Position numbers and translations under genes: made by a program. Below are positions 10,540 to 22,886 of a stretch of DNA of 35,559 nt, in pieces. The notes below the pieces were generated by a model that saw nothing but the letters and a program-made list of their open reading frames with translations, had not been told where the DNA came from and made no database searches. Source of the stretch: an uncultured Psychrobacter sp. (GTDB lineage Bacteria > Pseudomonadota > Gammaproteobacteria > Pseudomonadales > Moraxellaceae); the NCBI GenBank assembly GCA_913061175.1, contig CAJXUF010000005.1:1-35559 (forward strand), read 5' to 3'. The stretch's first letter is position 1, and every line of letters starts with the position of its first letter.

Positions 10540-11613
10540 TTATTTGCCAACCGCTTGATGAGCGCGTTGACCTTCCATTGCAAGCGACAAGACCGCCATG
10601 CGAATGGCAATGCCGTTATTTACCTGCTTTAAGATAACGGATTGTGCGCCATCAGCCACACTAGAGGCAATCTCAACACCGCGATTCATCGGCCCTGGAT
10701 GCATCACCAATGCATCAGGCTTGGCAAGAGCTACTCGCTCTGGTGTGATTCCATAATGCTTATAGTATTCACTCGATGAGGCCAAGAGCGGCGAACCGAT
10801 ACGCTCATTTTGTATTCTTAATCCCATGATCACATCACAGTCGGTGACACACTCGTCCATGTTTTCATATACTTGCACACCGAAACGTTCGATACCTTTG
10901 GGCAGTAGAGTACGCGGTGCACAAACACGGATGTCTGTCACACCTAGTGTTTGCAGTGCACTGATATCAGAGCGTGCCACGCGTGAATGCTTGATATCAC
11001 CAACGATTGCGATAGACAGCTCTTCGAATGGGCGCGGAGCTTCACGGTGAATAGTCAACATGTCTAGCATTCCCTGAGTAGGATGCGCATGCCAACCATC
11101 GCCACCGTTAATGATTGCGATATCAGGCGTGACTTCTGTCGCCATAAAATGCGCGGCACCTGATGCTGAATGGCGTACTACAAAGATATCTGCGGTCATT
11201 GCCTGTAGATTCCACAGTGTATCACGCAGACTCTCGCCTTTTTTGGTGCTCGAACGTTCGATATCGATATTGAGTACATTGGCACCCAAGCGTTTTTCTG
11301 CGACCTCGAATGTCGTCCGTGTACGAGTCGATGGTTCAAAAAACAAATTCATGACCGTATAGCCGTCTAACTCAGGACGATTGATTAGCTGTCCATTGTC
11401 ATCAAAGAATGTCTCTGCTTTTGCGATAATAGCTTTGAGCTGTGCTTTATTAAGCCCTTCAACACCTAAGAAATGCCGGATACTGCCATCAGTATTGAGC
11501 TGCGGACGACTTAGTGAAGTATTGAGCCTTTGATGAATCGTATTGGGATCAAATTTTGCATAATCAGTCGGTGAGACTGGTTGTGTAGCGCTACTATCGA
11601 TAGAATTTGACAT
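10540..11613 (-). CDS. pyrB: Aspartate carbamoyltransferase catalytic subunit
   Basis: [57 protein letters not shown]. Confidence 0.95.
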   Translation of the reverse strand: MSNSIDSSATQPVSPTDYAKFDPNTIHQRLNTSLSRPQLNTDGSIRHFLGVEGLNKAQLKAIIAKAETFFDDNGQLINRPELDGYTVMNLFFEPSTRTRTTFEVAEKRLGANVLNIDIERSSTKKGESLRDTLWNLQAMTADIFVVRHSASGAAHFMATEVTPDIAIINGGDGWHAHPTQGMLDMLTIHREAPRPFEELSIAIVGDIKHSRVARSDISALQTLGVTDIRVCAPRTLLPKGIERFGVQVYENMDECVTDCDVIMGLRIQNERIGSPLLASSSEYYKHYGITPERVALAKPDALVMHPGPMNRGVEIASSVADGAQSVILKQVNNGIAIRMAVLSLAMEGQRAHQAVGK

Positions 11614-12002
11614 AATGGCGAGTCTTTATTGTGGGTTTATATGAGTCTATAGTCATCACTTATTCATCTTTGTTCGATCATTTATCACTGATAGGCATAG
11701 ATACAAAGGACATTTTGACGCTTATTTGCTACAATTTACCGTAATCAAACTCGACCAAAAAATAGCCTTAGCAGACAATCAGAAAGCGTGAGTAGACATG
11801 CTGTATTCTCATAGAGAATAATTCTGACAAAACTATAAATGAATAACAATAGATATAGTGTAGCCGATTTTGTGGTCGGGACAAAGATGCCGTATTAGCT
11901 ATTTAAGAATTTACCTATTTCAGGTGTGCTAAATGCCACCTACTTCTTTACTTTGACACCTATCCGTTCTTTTACTTTCCATACCATTTATTAGGAAGCC
12001 TT

Positions 12003-12986
12003 ATGACGACCTTAGCAGACTATCTAAACCAACATGCCACTAGCCCTGCACTTAACGACGTGATTACCACTGTCACTGATGTCGGTAAGACGATTTCACA
12101 ATTGCTCAGAAAAGGCGCTCTAGCAGACATTTTGGGCGAAGCGGGTAATCAAAACGTCCAAGGCGAAGATCAGAAAAAACTAGATGTACTGGCCAATGAC
12201 CTACTGCTAGATGCATTGGCAAAAAATACACATTGTGCTGGTGTCGCTTCAGAAGAGCTCGATGATGCCACGCCTGCTAATGACGATGGTAGCCTATTGG
12301 TGTTATTTGACCCATTAGATGGCTCATCAAATATCGATATCAATATGGCAGTGGGTACGATTTTTTCTGTTCTGCCGTATGAGCGTCAAGGTCAAACCAG
12401 TGAAAACAGCGACTATTTGCAAGCAGGCAATAAACAGCTAGCAGCCGGTTATCTGCTATATGGTACCTCTACTGTCCTAGCGCTAACCATCGCTGATAAA
12501 GTTGTGATGTTTAGCCTAGATCCAGAGACGTCTGACTATGTGTTGATAGAAGACGACGTGCAAATCGATGCCGATACAAGCGAATATGCTATCAATAGCT
12601 CAAATTATCGCTACTGGCGCGCACCGATGCAACAGTACATCGATGAGCTTATCGCTGGTGAGACAGGTGTGCGTGGACGCGATTTCAATACGCGCTGGGT
12701 AGCCGCCATGGTTGGTGACGTCCATCGCATTTTATGCCGAGGTGGTCTGTTCACCTATCCGTTTGATACCAAATACGCTCACAAAGCGGGTAAACTACGC
12801 TTGATGTATGAAGCCAACCCAATGAGCCTATTGATTGAACGCGCGGGTGGCGGTGCGACAGATGCTGTCAATCGTATCTTAGATATCGAACCGACTGATA
12901 TCCATCAGCGTGTTCCTGTGGTGCTCGGTAGCAAAAACGAAGTCAATTACGTGAAAGATTTACACGTCAATTATTCTGAAAAATAA
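12003..12986 (+). CDS. fbp: Class 1 fructose-1,6-bisphosphatase
   Basis: [48 protein letters not shown]. Confidence 0.95.
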   Translation: MTTLADYLNQHATSPALNDVITTVTDVGKTISQLLRKGALADILGEAGNQNVQGEDQKKLDVLANDLLLDALAKNTHCAGVASEELDDATPANDDGSLLVLFDPLDGSSNIDINMAVGTIFSVLPYERQGQTSENSDYLQAGNKQLAAGYLLYGTSTVLALTIADKVVMFSLDPETSDYVLIEDDVQIDADTSEYAINSSNYRYWRAPMQQYIDELIAGETGVRGRDFNTRWVAAMVGDVHRILCRGGLFTYPFDTKYAHKAGKLRLMYEANPMSLLIERAGGGATDAVNRILDIEPTDIHQRVPVVLGSKNEVNYVKDLHVNYSEK

Positions 12987-13055
12987 TTGATTGACGCACC
13001 TGTTAAGAACAGCCAGCAGAATACTAAATTAATAGGCATTGTGTTGGTTATTTAA

Positions 13056-13883
13056 ATGACTCCTTTACCCTTCTCTAAGCGATCCACTATGGTATTAAAT
13101 CCCACCGAGCTGATTACCTCAGATAAGAACACAACTGTGAAGCTTGTAAAAGCACTGTTGTCCCAAGCACGCCAGCGTAAAAAGAACGGTCAGACAGTCA
13201 TAGAAGGCGTCCATTTGATAGATGCCGCCCTGCGTAGTGACTATCCTTTCGCACACATACTACTGTCTGAGTCAGCGCGTAGCCACCCTGAAGTTCAGCA
13301 GGTACTAACTCGTCTACCCACTTATACGCCTATTCTTACTTTGTCAGACTCACTTTATGAGAATATTCGTAGCTTGGGTACTGGCATTGATATCATGGCG
13401 ATAATCAAAGTACCAACGCCTAGCCTATCGATGATCGATGAGGACTGCTTGATCTTGAACGACGTGCAGGATAGCGGAAATGTTGGTACGCTACTACGCA
13501 CAGCAGCAGCCGTTGGTATCCGCAACATCCTATGCACCAGTGCGACCGCTCAAGCTTGGTCTCCCAAGACGCTACGAGCAGGTATGGGTGCACAGTTTGC
13601 ACTGACTATTTATGAAGGCTTGAGTACGCAAGATATTTTAGATCAAGTAAAGGTACCGCTTTTGGCGACTAGCTCACATACAGATACTATCATTTACGAG
13701 CACGATTTATCTGCGCCTGTGGCATGGATTATGGGTCATGAAGGCCAAGGCGTTAGCGACGATTTGATGCAATGTGCCACGCCTATCGCTTTACCGCAGC
13801 CAAATGGTCAAGAGAGCTTAAATGTAGCGATTGCAGGGTCTTTATGTCTGTATGAGACCTTACGCCAAAGACAATACTCTTAG
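13056..13883 (+). CDS. RNA 2'-O-methyltransferase, SpoU/TrmH family
   Basis: VIEGVHLIDAAL N-terminal substrate-binding region; LNDVQDSGNVGTLLRTAAAVGI; WIMGHEGQGVSDDLM; IALPQPNGQESLNVAIAGSLCLYE. Confidence 0.88.
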   Translation: MTPLPFSKRSTMVLNPTELITSDKNTTVKLVKALLSQARQRKKNGQTVIEGVHLIDAALRSDYPFAHILLSESARSHPEVQQVLTRLPTYTPILTLSDSLYENIRSLGTGIDIMAIIKVPTPSLSMIDEDCLILNDVQDSGNVGTLLRTAAAVGIRNILCTSATAQAWSPKTLRAGMGAQFALTIYEGLSTQDILDQVKVPLLATSSHTDTIIYEHDLSAPVAWIMGHEGQGVSDDLMQCATPIALPQPNGQESLNVAIAGSLCLYETLRQRQYS

Positions 13884-13925
13884 CATGCATTTATAACTGT
13901 TATTAAAGCCTAATTTATTAAGCAT

Positions 13926-13960
13926 AAAAAAACCCACTACCAATTGATAGTGGGTTTTTT
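13926..13960 (+). terminator. Rho-independent terminator (bidirectional geometry)
   Basis: AAAAAACCCACTAtcaattga-type stem: AAACCCACTAccaattgaTAGTGGGTTTTTT. Confidence 0.85.
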
Positions 13961-13978
13961 ATCATCTGTCTACTACTG

Positions 13979-14088
13979 ATATAGTCAAAGAAGTCTAAAA
14001 CGGATACAAGGCAGCCAACTGCAGATTGTACAAGTAGTACATCTAAGGAGAGTAACGCCGTAGCCGTTTAGTAGTTCTGTGACTATAT
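13979..14088. repeat. 110-bp palindrome-ended intergenic element (MITE-like)
   Basis: Ends ATATAGTCA...TGACTATAT form a perfect 9-bp inverted repeat that continues imperfectly (AAGAAGTCTAAAACGGATAC vs CAGAACTACTAAACGGCTAC); abuts the etfA stop. Confidence 0.6.
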
Positions 14089-14089
14089 A

Positions 14090-15022
14090 TTAAACCTTGC
14101 TAGTAAGCTCAGGTAGTGCTTCGAATAGATCAGCTTCTAAGAAGTAATCAGCAACGCTAGCAATAGGTGCTTCTGGGTCATTGTTGATAGCAACGATGAC
14201 TTTAGAATCTTTCATACCAGCCAAATGCTGAATCGCGCCTGAGATACCAGCTGCGATATATAGCTGCGGTGCAACGATTTTACCCGTTTGACCGACCTGC
14301 ATATCATTTGGTACATAGCCTGCGTCAACAGCGGCACGTGATGCACCAACAGCAGCGCCTAGCTTGTCAGCCAATGGCTCAATGTACTTGGTGAAGTTTT
14401 CACCGTTTGCCAATGCACGACCACCAGAAACAACGATACCAGCTGACGTCAATTCTGGACGATCAGACTTAGCCATTTCTTCGTTAACGAAGCTAGCTTT
14501 ACCAGTTTCTTGTACGTTATCGATAGTTTCAACAGTAGCTGAACCACCTTCGCTTGCCACTGGGTCAAACGCAGTAGTACGTACTGTTAGTACCACTTTG
14601 TCTTCTGTTGTTTTTACTGTCGCTGTCGCATTACCTGCATAGATAGGACGCTCAAACGTTTGCGCATCTACTACACCTGAGATTTCAGACAACATGCTGA
14701 CGTCAAGTAACGCAGCAACGCGTGGCATAAAGTTTTTACCAGTCGTGGTCGCAGCCGCTAGGATATGGCTGTAATCACCAGCGATATCAGCAACTAATAG
14801 CGCCACGTTACCTGCCAATTGATGCTCATAAGCAGCATTGTCAGCCAATAGTACTTTAGTCACGCCTTCTGCTTTTGCCGCTTCATCAGCAACAGCTTGG
14901 CTACCACTACCAGCAACCAATACATGGATATCATCACCCATTTGTTTAGCAGCAGCGATCGTGTTTAAAGTTGCCTTTTTTAGACTGGCATTGTCATGTT
15001 CTGCATATACCAAAATTGCCAT
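14090..15022 (-). CDS. etfA: Electron transfer flavoprotein alpha subunit
   Basis: ELTSAGIVVSGGRALANGENF...GAAVGASRAAVDAGYVPNDMQVGQTGKIVAPQLYIAAGISGAIQHLAGMKDSKVIVAINNDPEAPI. Confidence 0.96.
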   Translation of the reverse strand: MAILVYAEHDNASLKKATLNTIAAAKQMGDDIHVLVAGSGSQAVADEAAKAEGVTKVLLADNAAYEHQLAGNVALLVADIAGDYSHILAAATTTGKNFMPRVAALLDVSMLSEISGVVDAQTFERPIYAGNATATVKTTEDKVVLTVRTTAFDPVASEGGSATVETIDNVQETGKASFVNEEMAKSDRPELTSAGIVVSGGRALANGENFTKYIEPLADKLGAAVGASRAAVDAGYVPNDMQVGQTGKIVAPQLYIAAGISGAIQHLAGMKDSKVIVAINNDPEAPIASVADYFLEADLFEALPELTSKV

Positions 15023-15182
15023 GGTTTTAGTCCTTTATATATTCGTATTATCTATTCATGCGGTTGTTTGTGTACAAAGCTATTTGAGCAACTATCATTT
15101 AATATGAAATAAAGCAGTCCAATTCATAGCCTTGTACAGGATATGCCGTAGCGAAGTATCCAATCATTAAAACATTAAAACA

Positions 15183-15932
15183 TTAAATGACTTTTGCTTC
15201 GTTTCTTAGCTTATCGACCAACTCATCAACTGACCCTACTGTAATACCAGCTTTACGGTCAGCAGGTGGCACGACTTTAATAATTTCTTGCTTAGATGTC
15301 ATATCAACACCGAAATCTGCTGGCGTTTTCTCATCAAGTGGCTTTTTCTTCGCTTTCATGATGTTAGGCAATTTAGCATAACGTGGCTCATTCAAACGTA
15401 GATCAGTCGTGATAACCGCTGGCAAATCAAGAGCAACAGTTTGTAGGCCGCCATCGATTTCACGCGTTACGTTTACTTTGTCGCCTTCAACTTTCACTTC
15501 TGATGCAAACGTACCCTGACCGATACCCATCAATGCCGCTAGCATCTGACCAGTTTGGTTGTTGTCATCATCAATCGCTTGCTTACCTAATAAGATAATA
15601 TCAGTGCTTTCAGCTTCGGCGATACTTTTTAGAATCTTAGCAACTTGTAGTGGATATGGTTTTTCGTCACTTACTACTAATACACCACGGTCAGCACCTA
15701 GCGCTAGGGCTGCACGAATCTGCTCTTGTGACTCTTTTGGACCGATTGAAGCAACAATGATCTCATCAATGACGCCAGCTTCTTTTAGACGAACCGCTTC
15801 TTCTACTGCGATTTCATCAAAAGGGTTGATTGACATTTTAGTGTTTGATAAGTCAACGCCAGAGTTGTCGGCTTTTACACGAACTTTTACGTTATAATCA
15901 ATGACACGCTTGACCGCTACTAATGCTTTCAT
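15183..15932 (-). CDS. etfB: Electron transfer flavoprotein beta subunit
   Basis: [27 protein letters not shown]...[21 protein letters not shown]...[22 protein letters not shown]. Confidence 0.96.
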   Translation of the reverse strand: MKALVAVKRVIDYNVKVRVKADNSGVDLSNTKMSINPFDEIAVEEAVRLKEAGVIDEIIVASIGPKESQEQIRAALALGADRGVLVVSDEKPYPLQVAKILKSIAEAESTDIILLGKQAIDDDNNQTGQMLAALMGIGQGTFASEVKVEGDKVNVTREIDGGLQTVALDLPAVITTDLRLNEPRYAKLPNIMKAKKKPLDEKTPADFGVDMTSKQEIIKVVPPADRKAGITVGSVDELVDKLRNEAKVI

Positions 15933-16390
15933 ACGTTCCTCGTTTATTAATGTTATGAGTTAAAAATTGTCAGTTAAGAACCAAAGGTTCGTTGTGGTTC
16001 AAATTGTCGTTCAAAATACTGCTCAAGGTTATTACTACATCAACAGAATATTGTTAACTAAGAAAGATGAGCCAATATCTAAGAGCATATTAGCATTGTA
16101 TCTCTTACTAATGAAATCTGCTAAAGCTAAGCCAACCGTTATTATCAGACCTATGTATCTTGCGTCAGCAGGCAGATAAGGTCAAGACAACGCCGTGAAT
16201 AATGCGTCATAAATTTGTCAACACTCTATAATAAATACTCTATAAGCGCATCGTTTCACGTTTTTCATGGTTCAACAGCTCAAAATGCTCATACCCTTTA
16301 TAGCATTCTAAGCCTTAGCTTTACTTAATATTTTGTTATTATTTATCTCTTCAAAGTTAACGGATAAGAATAGTTAGTTAATTAATAAAG

Positions 16391-16960
16391 CTAGACCTGC
16401 GACTTACCATTCTTAATAACACCAAGCAATAACTCGCTATCACGTATATCGTCAAATAAAGACCAATCAGGTTCAACGTCATTATTTTTGATGACACTCA
16501 TATCACCTGTCGTCTCCATAATCACTGCAAACACCTCTATTTTCGCTTTGATACCATTTTTACGTAGCACTTCCTGTACATCGCTAGTGCTAAGATTAGC
16601 CTCTTTTAAGTTGTCTTCTAAATACTCACCATGAGCCATTAGGATAATAGCTTGGTTATCTATCAATGCTTTTAGTGGCTTGATCTTACGTCTGATAACT
16701 GAGATAACACCCTGAATCAAGAATAGCACCGCAACAGCAAACAATCCTTGAAATAGAGAGGGCTTATCTGACAGCACAGTTGATGCCAATATACTACCAA
16801 TACCAACCGTCATCGCAAAATCATGGCTTGATAACTTGGAAAAACTGCGTAAACCCATTAATCGAGTAAACAACATCAGCCCTACATAAAAGCCTACTGC
16901 AGATAAAGAAATCCCGAGCACTTGTTGCCAGTCAATTGAAAGCCAATTTTCCCACTTCAT
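16391..16960 (-). CDS. DUF421 (YetF/YcaP-like) membrane protein
   Basis: LMLFTRLMGLRSFSKLSSHDFAMTVGIGSILASTVL...LIDNQAIILMAHGEYLEDNLKEANLSTSDVQEVLRKNGI. Confidence 0.8.
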   Translation of the reverse strand: MKWENWLSIDWQQVLGISLSAVGFYVGLMLFTRLMGLRSFSKLSSHDFAMTVGIGSILASTVLSDKPSLFQGLFAVAVLFLIQGVISVIRRKIKPLKALIDNQAIILMAHGEYLEDNLKEANLSTSDVQEVLRKNGIKAKIEVFAVIMETTGDMSVIKNNDVEPDWSLFDDIRDSELLLGVIKNGKSQV

Positions 16961-17081
16961 AATACAACCTTATCTATTACATCTTTATTAAATCATTGTT
17001 CATTATTACCTGATGATGTTGACCGTCAAAATCAATAGCACTTTACATTAGCAACACTTTGCCATACCAAAAAAGTCCCAT

Positions 17082-17117
17082 AAAAAAAGCAACCTGATAA
17101 GAGGTTGCTTCTTTTTA
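17082..17117 (-). terminator. Rho-independent terminator, probably of the csp gene
   Basis: Reverse strand AAGCAACCTCTTATCAGGTTGCTTTTTTTA. Confidence 0.75.
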
Positions 17118-17227
17118 AAGTCGATACAGTATTTTTATTGTTTTAACAAACAAAGTAATCAATGCATATTGATAATCTTATTGTCATTAAGCTTACTGAC
17201 AAGCAGTTAACTTAACGATGAATGAGA

Positions 17228-17440
17228 TTAGATAGCTTCGATTTGCTCAGCTTGTGGGCCTTTTTTGCCATCACCTAAGATGAAAGACACTTTTTGGCCT
17301 TCGGCTAGAGTTTTGAAACCGTTACCTTGGATAGCGCTGTAGTGAGCGAATACGTCTTGTCCGCCGTTGTCTTGAGCGATAAAACCAAAACCTTTAGCTT
17401 CATTAAACCACTTTACAGTGCCTTCAACTTTATCTGACAT
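17228..17440 (-). CDS. Cold-shock protein (CspA family)
   Basis: [70 protein letters not shown]; upstream in-frame extension to 17485 unlikely. Confidence 0.95.
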   Translation of the reverse strand: MSDKVEGTVKWFNEAKGFGFIAQDNGGQDVFAHYSAIQGNGFKTLAEGQKVSFILGDGKKGPQAEQIEAI

Positions 17441-17803
17441 AAATTTTCCTGACTCTTTAACTGTTGGCGAGACTTGTGTCATCACCGATTAATTGATATA
17501 TACCCTAATATTTTCTGCTAAATGCGGCGGCCAAAAATGCTAAATAATCTTAAAGAAAATTTGTATTTTTTGCCTCAAATATTTTGAGTACAGTCTGATT
17601 ATAACAGTTTTCCATGGTAGGAACAGTCTAAATTGCTGATTTTTGTAAATAAATACTACACATTGTTGCAAGCTAATATAGATAACAATCTTATTCGTAT
17701 CTTGTTGATATCAAATAATTTTTATTTATAGGTGTACTACAACTTTATTGGTAAACCACTAATTAAATAAATCAAAATAGATGATAATAAGTTGGAATAT
17801 TAG

Positions 17804-18313
17804 TTACTGCAATGGTGATGTTGGTAGCCATGCTGAACTCAATACAAGCAAACATAACGCAAAAAACACCAATGAAAATGACTGACTATAGGCAATATAC
17901 TTGGCTGGAATAACCAAGTCTTTAGGAGAGTCAGGAATGCCTTTACGCTTCAGTAGCTTGGTACCATATATCCAGCCAAAGGTCGTGTATATGCCATATG
18001 CAGCAGGCACTGCGATAGCTAATGGGGTCAAATCAATAACGTATAAAATCACCACTGATATGAAGAACCATAGAGTATCTAACAATGAACTAACTTTGAA
18101 GAATTTAGATTGAGGCAGTTTACCATCGGTCTGTTTAAGCATCTCCCCTTCTATCCAAATTAAAACTGCTACCACAGCGCTAAGAGTAATATATACGAAT
18201 TGCGGCGTTAGCCAGTCTGAATAAGATATTTGCACAGCATACAACCTATTATCTATAGAAAGTGAGAATGAAGCATCCGCCCGCTTCGAATACTTAGAAA
18301 CGGGTAAGAACAA
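17804..18313 (-). CDS. Hypothetical multi-pass membrane protein
   Basis: 169-aa ORF with several hydrophobic segments; no family recognised. Confidence 0.6.
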   Translation of the reverse strand: MFLPVSKYSKRADASFSLSIDNRLYAVQISYSDWLTPQFVYITLSAVVAVLIWIEGEMLKQTDGKLPQSKFFKVSSLLDTLWFFISVVILYVIDLTPLAIAVPAAYGIYTTFGWIYGTKLLKRKGIPDSPKDLVIPAKYIAYSQSFSLVFFALCLLVLSSAWLPTSPLQ

Positions 18314-18444
18314 TGATGAATGTTAATCGCAAAGGCGCTTTGGCCAATGTTAAGGTGCCTACTTATATTGGGCAGCAATTAATGGTTTTCAACCGATAAC
18401 CCAGATTCAAATCAAAGCGAAAAACGCCTATCAAATACTTTGCA

Positions 18445-18481
18445 TAAAAAAACCCATGCTATCAAGTGATAACACGGGCTA
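18445..18481 (-). terminator. Rho-independent terminator of ilvC
   Basis: Reverse strand AGCCCGTGTTATCACTTGATAGCATGGGTTTTTTTAT. Confidence 0.7.
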
Positions 18482-18549
18482 TTTAATCTAAATCAGATTA
18501 TTATCTGAATAAGACTTTCATTTGTATAAAACTTTTATCTGTATAAGAC

Positions 18550-19587
<1,038 letters not shown>

Positions 19588-19700
19588 TCATGGCTTGCCA
19601 TGGATAGTAAACGCTTATGCTGTAGTCGATATAATAACTAAGATAAGCGCTTTGTTGATTAGATAAATAACTATTGGTTTACACTGGTTTTGATAAATAT

Positions 19701-20198
19701 TTAAATGCTGAGGGTTTTTTCACCGCGGGCAATACCGATCACACCTGAGCGAACCACTTCCATAATACGCTCACGGCCAATCACATCGATAAAACCATCA
19801 AGTTTGGCTTTGTCGCCCACGATTTGAATCGTATATAAGTTCGAATTTACATCGACGATTTGTGCGCGGAAAATGTCTGCGCTACGTTTGATCTCTTCAC
19901 GAACACCGCCTGTTGCACGGACTTTAATGAGCATCAATTCACGCTCAACGTGTACGTTCTCCGTCAAATTAAGCACTTTAACCACTTCAATCAATTTATG
20001 CAATTGTTTGGTGATCTGCTCAATTCTTTCAGGTGACGTAATGGTCGTAACCGTTAGACGTGAGATACTTGGGTCATCAGTAGGCGCGACGTTCAAAGTT
20101 TCGATATTGTAGCCACGTTGTGAGAACAAGCCGACTAACCGCGACAACGAACCCGCTTCGTTTTCCATCAATACCGAAATCAGATGTTGTTGTTGCAT
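19701..20198 (-). CDS. ilvN: Acetolactate synthase small subunit
   Basis: [53 protein letters not shown] overlaps the ilvB stop (TAATG). ilvN/ilvH naming is ambiguous. Confidence 0.93.
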   Translation of the reverse strand: MQQQHLISVLMENEAGSLSRLVGLFSQRGYNIETLNVAPTDDPSISRLTVTTITSPERIEQITKQLHKLIEVVKVLNLTENVHVERELMLIKVRATGGVREEIKRSADIFRAQIVDVNSNLYTIQIVGDKAKLDGFIDVIGRERIMEVVRSGVIGIARGEKTLSI

Positions 20199-22033
20199 TA
20201 GGTACGCTCCCCTTTTGTTAACCACATATCACGCATGGCCTGTCCAGCGATTTGCATTGGATATACATGCTCATTACGATCGACGTAAACATCGATAAAT
20301 ACCAGTTTGTCTTTCATAGCCATTGCTTCAGCCAATTGTGCTTCCATAGTCGCAGGGTCAGTAATTTTGATACCGACATGACCATAGCTTTCAGCCAATT
20401 TGACAAAATCTGGTAAGGAGTTCATATAAGACTGGGCATGACGACCTTCATACAGCATATCTTGCCACTGCTTCACCATACCAAGCTGCGCATTGTTAAT
20501 GTTCAGAATTTTAACTGGTAAGTTATACTGTAAGCAGGTCGATAGCTCTTGGATATTCATCTGAATAGAGCCTTCACCAGTAATACAAACCACATCACGC
20601 TCAGGATTGGCAAGTTTGGCAGCCATTGCATACGGCAGACCAACACCCATGGTACCAAGACCACCTGAATTCAGCCATTGACGTGGCTCATTGTAAGTAT
20701 AGTAAAGTGCCGCAAACATCTGATGCTGACCGACGTCACTTGTGATAATAGCGTTACTGTTAGTCACTTTATCTAGAGCTTGTACGACACTTTGTGGCTT
20801 AATACCATTATCTGTGCTGGTGTCATAACGTAAGCCATGACGCTTACGCCACTCATTAATTTGTGACCACCAATCGAGCAATGCGTGCTGCTCTAACTGC
20901 TTGTCTTGACCAACAATCTCTAGCATGTCCGTTAAGACCGACTTCACATCACCTACGATAGGAATGTGCGCAAGAATCGTCTTTGAAATTGACGCAGGAT
21001 CGATATCGATATGAATGATGGTTGCGTTAGGACAGAATTTTTTAACGTTGTTGGTCACACGATCATCAAAACGCGCGCCGACAGCCAAAATCACATCAGC
21101 ATGATGCATACTCATATTGGCTTCGTAAGTACCGTGCATGCCAAGCATACCTAAGAACTGACGATCAGAGCCAGGGAATGTACCAAGACCCATCAAGGTA
21201 TTGGTCACTGGTAAATTCAGACGATGTGCAAGATCTGTTAATTCTTCGTGCGCATTGCTCCAAATCACACCGCCACCTGCATATACAACAGGACGCTGCG
21301 CTGCTAATAGCGTTTCAATGGCTTTTTTGATTTGACCGCTATGGCCTTTGAGTGAAGGCTGATACGAGCGTATAAACACTTCTTCTGGATATTCGTAAGC
21401 GAATTTTTCGCTAGGCGCAGTCATGTCTTTTGGCACATCAATGACGACAGGGCCTGGGCGACCAGTCTGTGCAATATAAAATGCCTTTTTTACAATCATT
21501 GGAATTTCGCTAGCATGGCGTACCTGAAAGCTATGCTTAACGATAGGACGTGATACACCTACCATATCTGTTTCTTGGAAAGCATCTTCACCGATTAGGC
21601 TACTTGGTACCTGACCTGCGATTACAACCATTGGTACAGAGTCCATAAAGGCAGTAGCAATAGCTGTCACGGTATTGGTCGCACCAGGGCCTGATGTGGC
21701 CAACACGACGCCAGTATTACCAGTCACTCGCGAATAAGCATCGGCCATGTGACCCGCTGCTTGCTCGTGACGTACTAAGATGTGCTCAATATTTTCTTGC
21801 TGAAACAGCGCATCATAAATGTGTAAGACCGCGCCACCTGGATAGCCAAAGATGTATTCGACACCTTCGTCAGTCAGTGCTTGCACCAGCATTTCAGCGC
21901 CCGATAGCATCACAGGCTGTGCACTACCTTCTGCAAGACGTTGTTGCTTTTGTTCAAAATTTTTGGCGGCATTACCCGTTTGGGTATGTCCCGTCATGTT
22001 CGGACTTTGCGTGGTTTGCGTCACTGTCATCAC
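20198..22033 (-). CDS. ilvB: Acetolactate synthase large subunit (biosynthetic)
   Basis: [35 protein letters not shown]...TPP-binding [29 protein letters not shown]. ilvB/ilvI naming is ambiguous. Confidence 0.95.
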   Translation of the reverse strand: MMTVTQTTQSPNMTGHTQTGNAAKNFEQKQQRLAEGSAQPVMLSGAEMLVQALTDEGVEYIFGYPGGAVLHIYDALFQQENIEHILVRHEQAAGHMADAYSRVTGNTGVVLATSGPGATNTVTAIATAFMDSVPMVVIAGQVPSSLIGEDAFQETDMVGVSRPIVKHSFQVRHASEIPMIVKKAFYIAQTGRPGPVVIDVPKDMTAPSEKFAYEYPEEVFIRSYQPSLKGHSGQIKKAIETLLAAQRPVVYAGGGVIWSNAHEELTDLAHRLNLPVTNTLMGLGTFPGSDRQFLGMLGMHGTYEANMSMHHADVILAVGARFDDRVTNNVKKFCPNATIIHIDIDPASISKTILAHIPIVGDVKSVLTDMLEIVGQDKQLEQHALLDWWSQINEWRKRHGLRYDTSTDNGIKPQSVVQALDKVTNSNAIITSDVGQHQMFAALYYTYNEPRQWLNSGGLGTMGVGLPYAMAAKLANPERDVVCITGEGSIQMNIQELSTCLQYNLPVKILNINNAQLGMVKQWQDMLYEGRHAQSYMNSLPDFVKLAESYGHVGIKITDPATMEAQLAEAMAMKDKLVFIDVYVDRNEHVYPMQIAGQAMRDMWLTKGERT

Positions 22034-22886
22034 CTTTTTTTGCGGCGAGAATTTGCGGGATTCTATGAGTAAAAATAATTACTTACCGTCGTTATTTTCA
22101 CTTACTGAATGATCGCTAATTCTTGTCCATATCAAGAATATCTGCCCAATAGGTTTAATTAAAACTGTCTCATAGGACAATACTAATCAAACATAGCAGT
22201 GTATTTTAGGTCAGCTTTGTGATGGATATTTATCGATATACAGTGACAAGATGCGAGTGCATCTATAAAAGAAGAGGCTTATTATTGAGATTCGATACTA
22301 GCAAGTACCTATTGTGACTTTATTTGTACAGATGCATCGATATACATAAGCGAAAAAACTTCATAGCCAATACTAAATTATAAGATCTTTAGAACTTACA
22401 ATAGGCTTTGGGGAAATTTCTTAACGTCATACTATATCGCGTTTGATACAACTGCTAAAAACACATTTAGCACATTTCAAATAATAAGTTTATCTTAGTC
22501 ATTGTAGACAGATAAGTCCGGAGATAATGTATCGCTATCAATAGTGGTCGTTTTACCACTATGCTTGCTATATCATTATCACAAAGGAAATAAAACTGCG
22601 TAAGCTACCGATAAGTAACTCGTAGTTCTCATTCTCAAGTGCCACGGCAACATCGTAAAAGCCGCTCACTGACCAATCAACTGCTATTATATTCGATGGT
22701 TTACGAGTTATTGTCAAGAAAAACTTCTAAAGCCTATCCCAAACTATTAGTTATTAAATAATATACATTGATAAGTATTATTTGCTAGAATCAGAAGTAG
22801 ATACATTATTACTACTAATTAAACGCTCAAGTGTTATATTTACACCTATATACATTTGATTTTTACTACATGAGAGGATTGCTACT

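Noticed and set aside
11111-11362. 83-aa plus-strand ORF
   Set aside because: Antisense shadow of pyrB.
15559-15897. 112-aa plus-strand ORF
   Set aside because: Antisense to etfB; S/A/T-rich shadow translation.
15967-16179. 70-aa plus-strand ORF upstream of etfB
   Set aside because: No recognisable motif or convincing ribosome-binding site; likely chance ORF in intergenic DNA.
21694-22112. 124-aa and 86-aa plus-strand ORFs
   Set aside because: Mostly antisense to the ilvB N-terminal region; no recognisable family.
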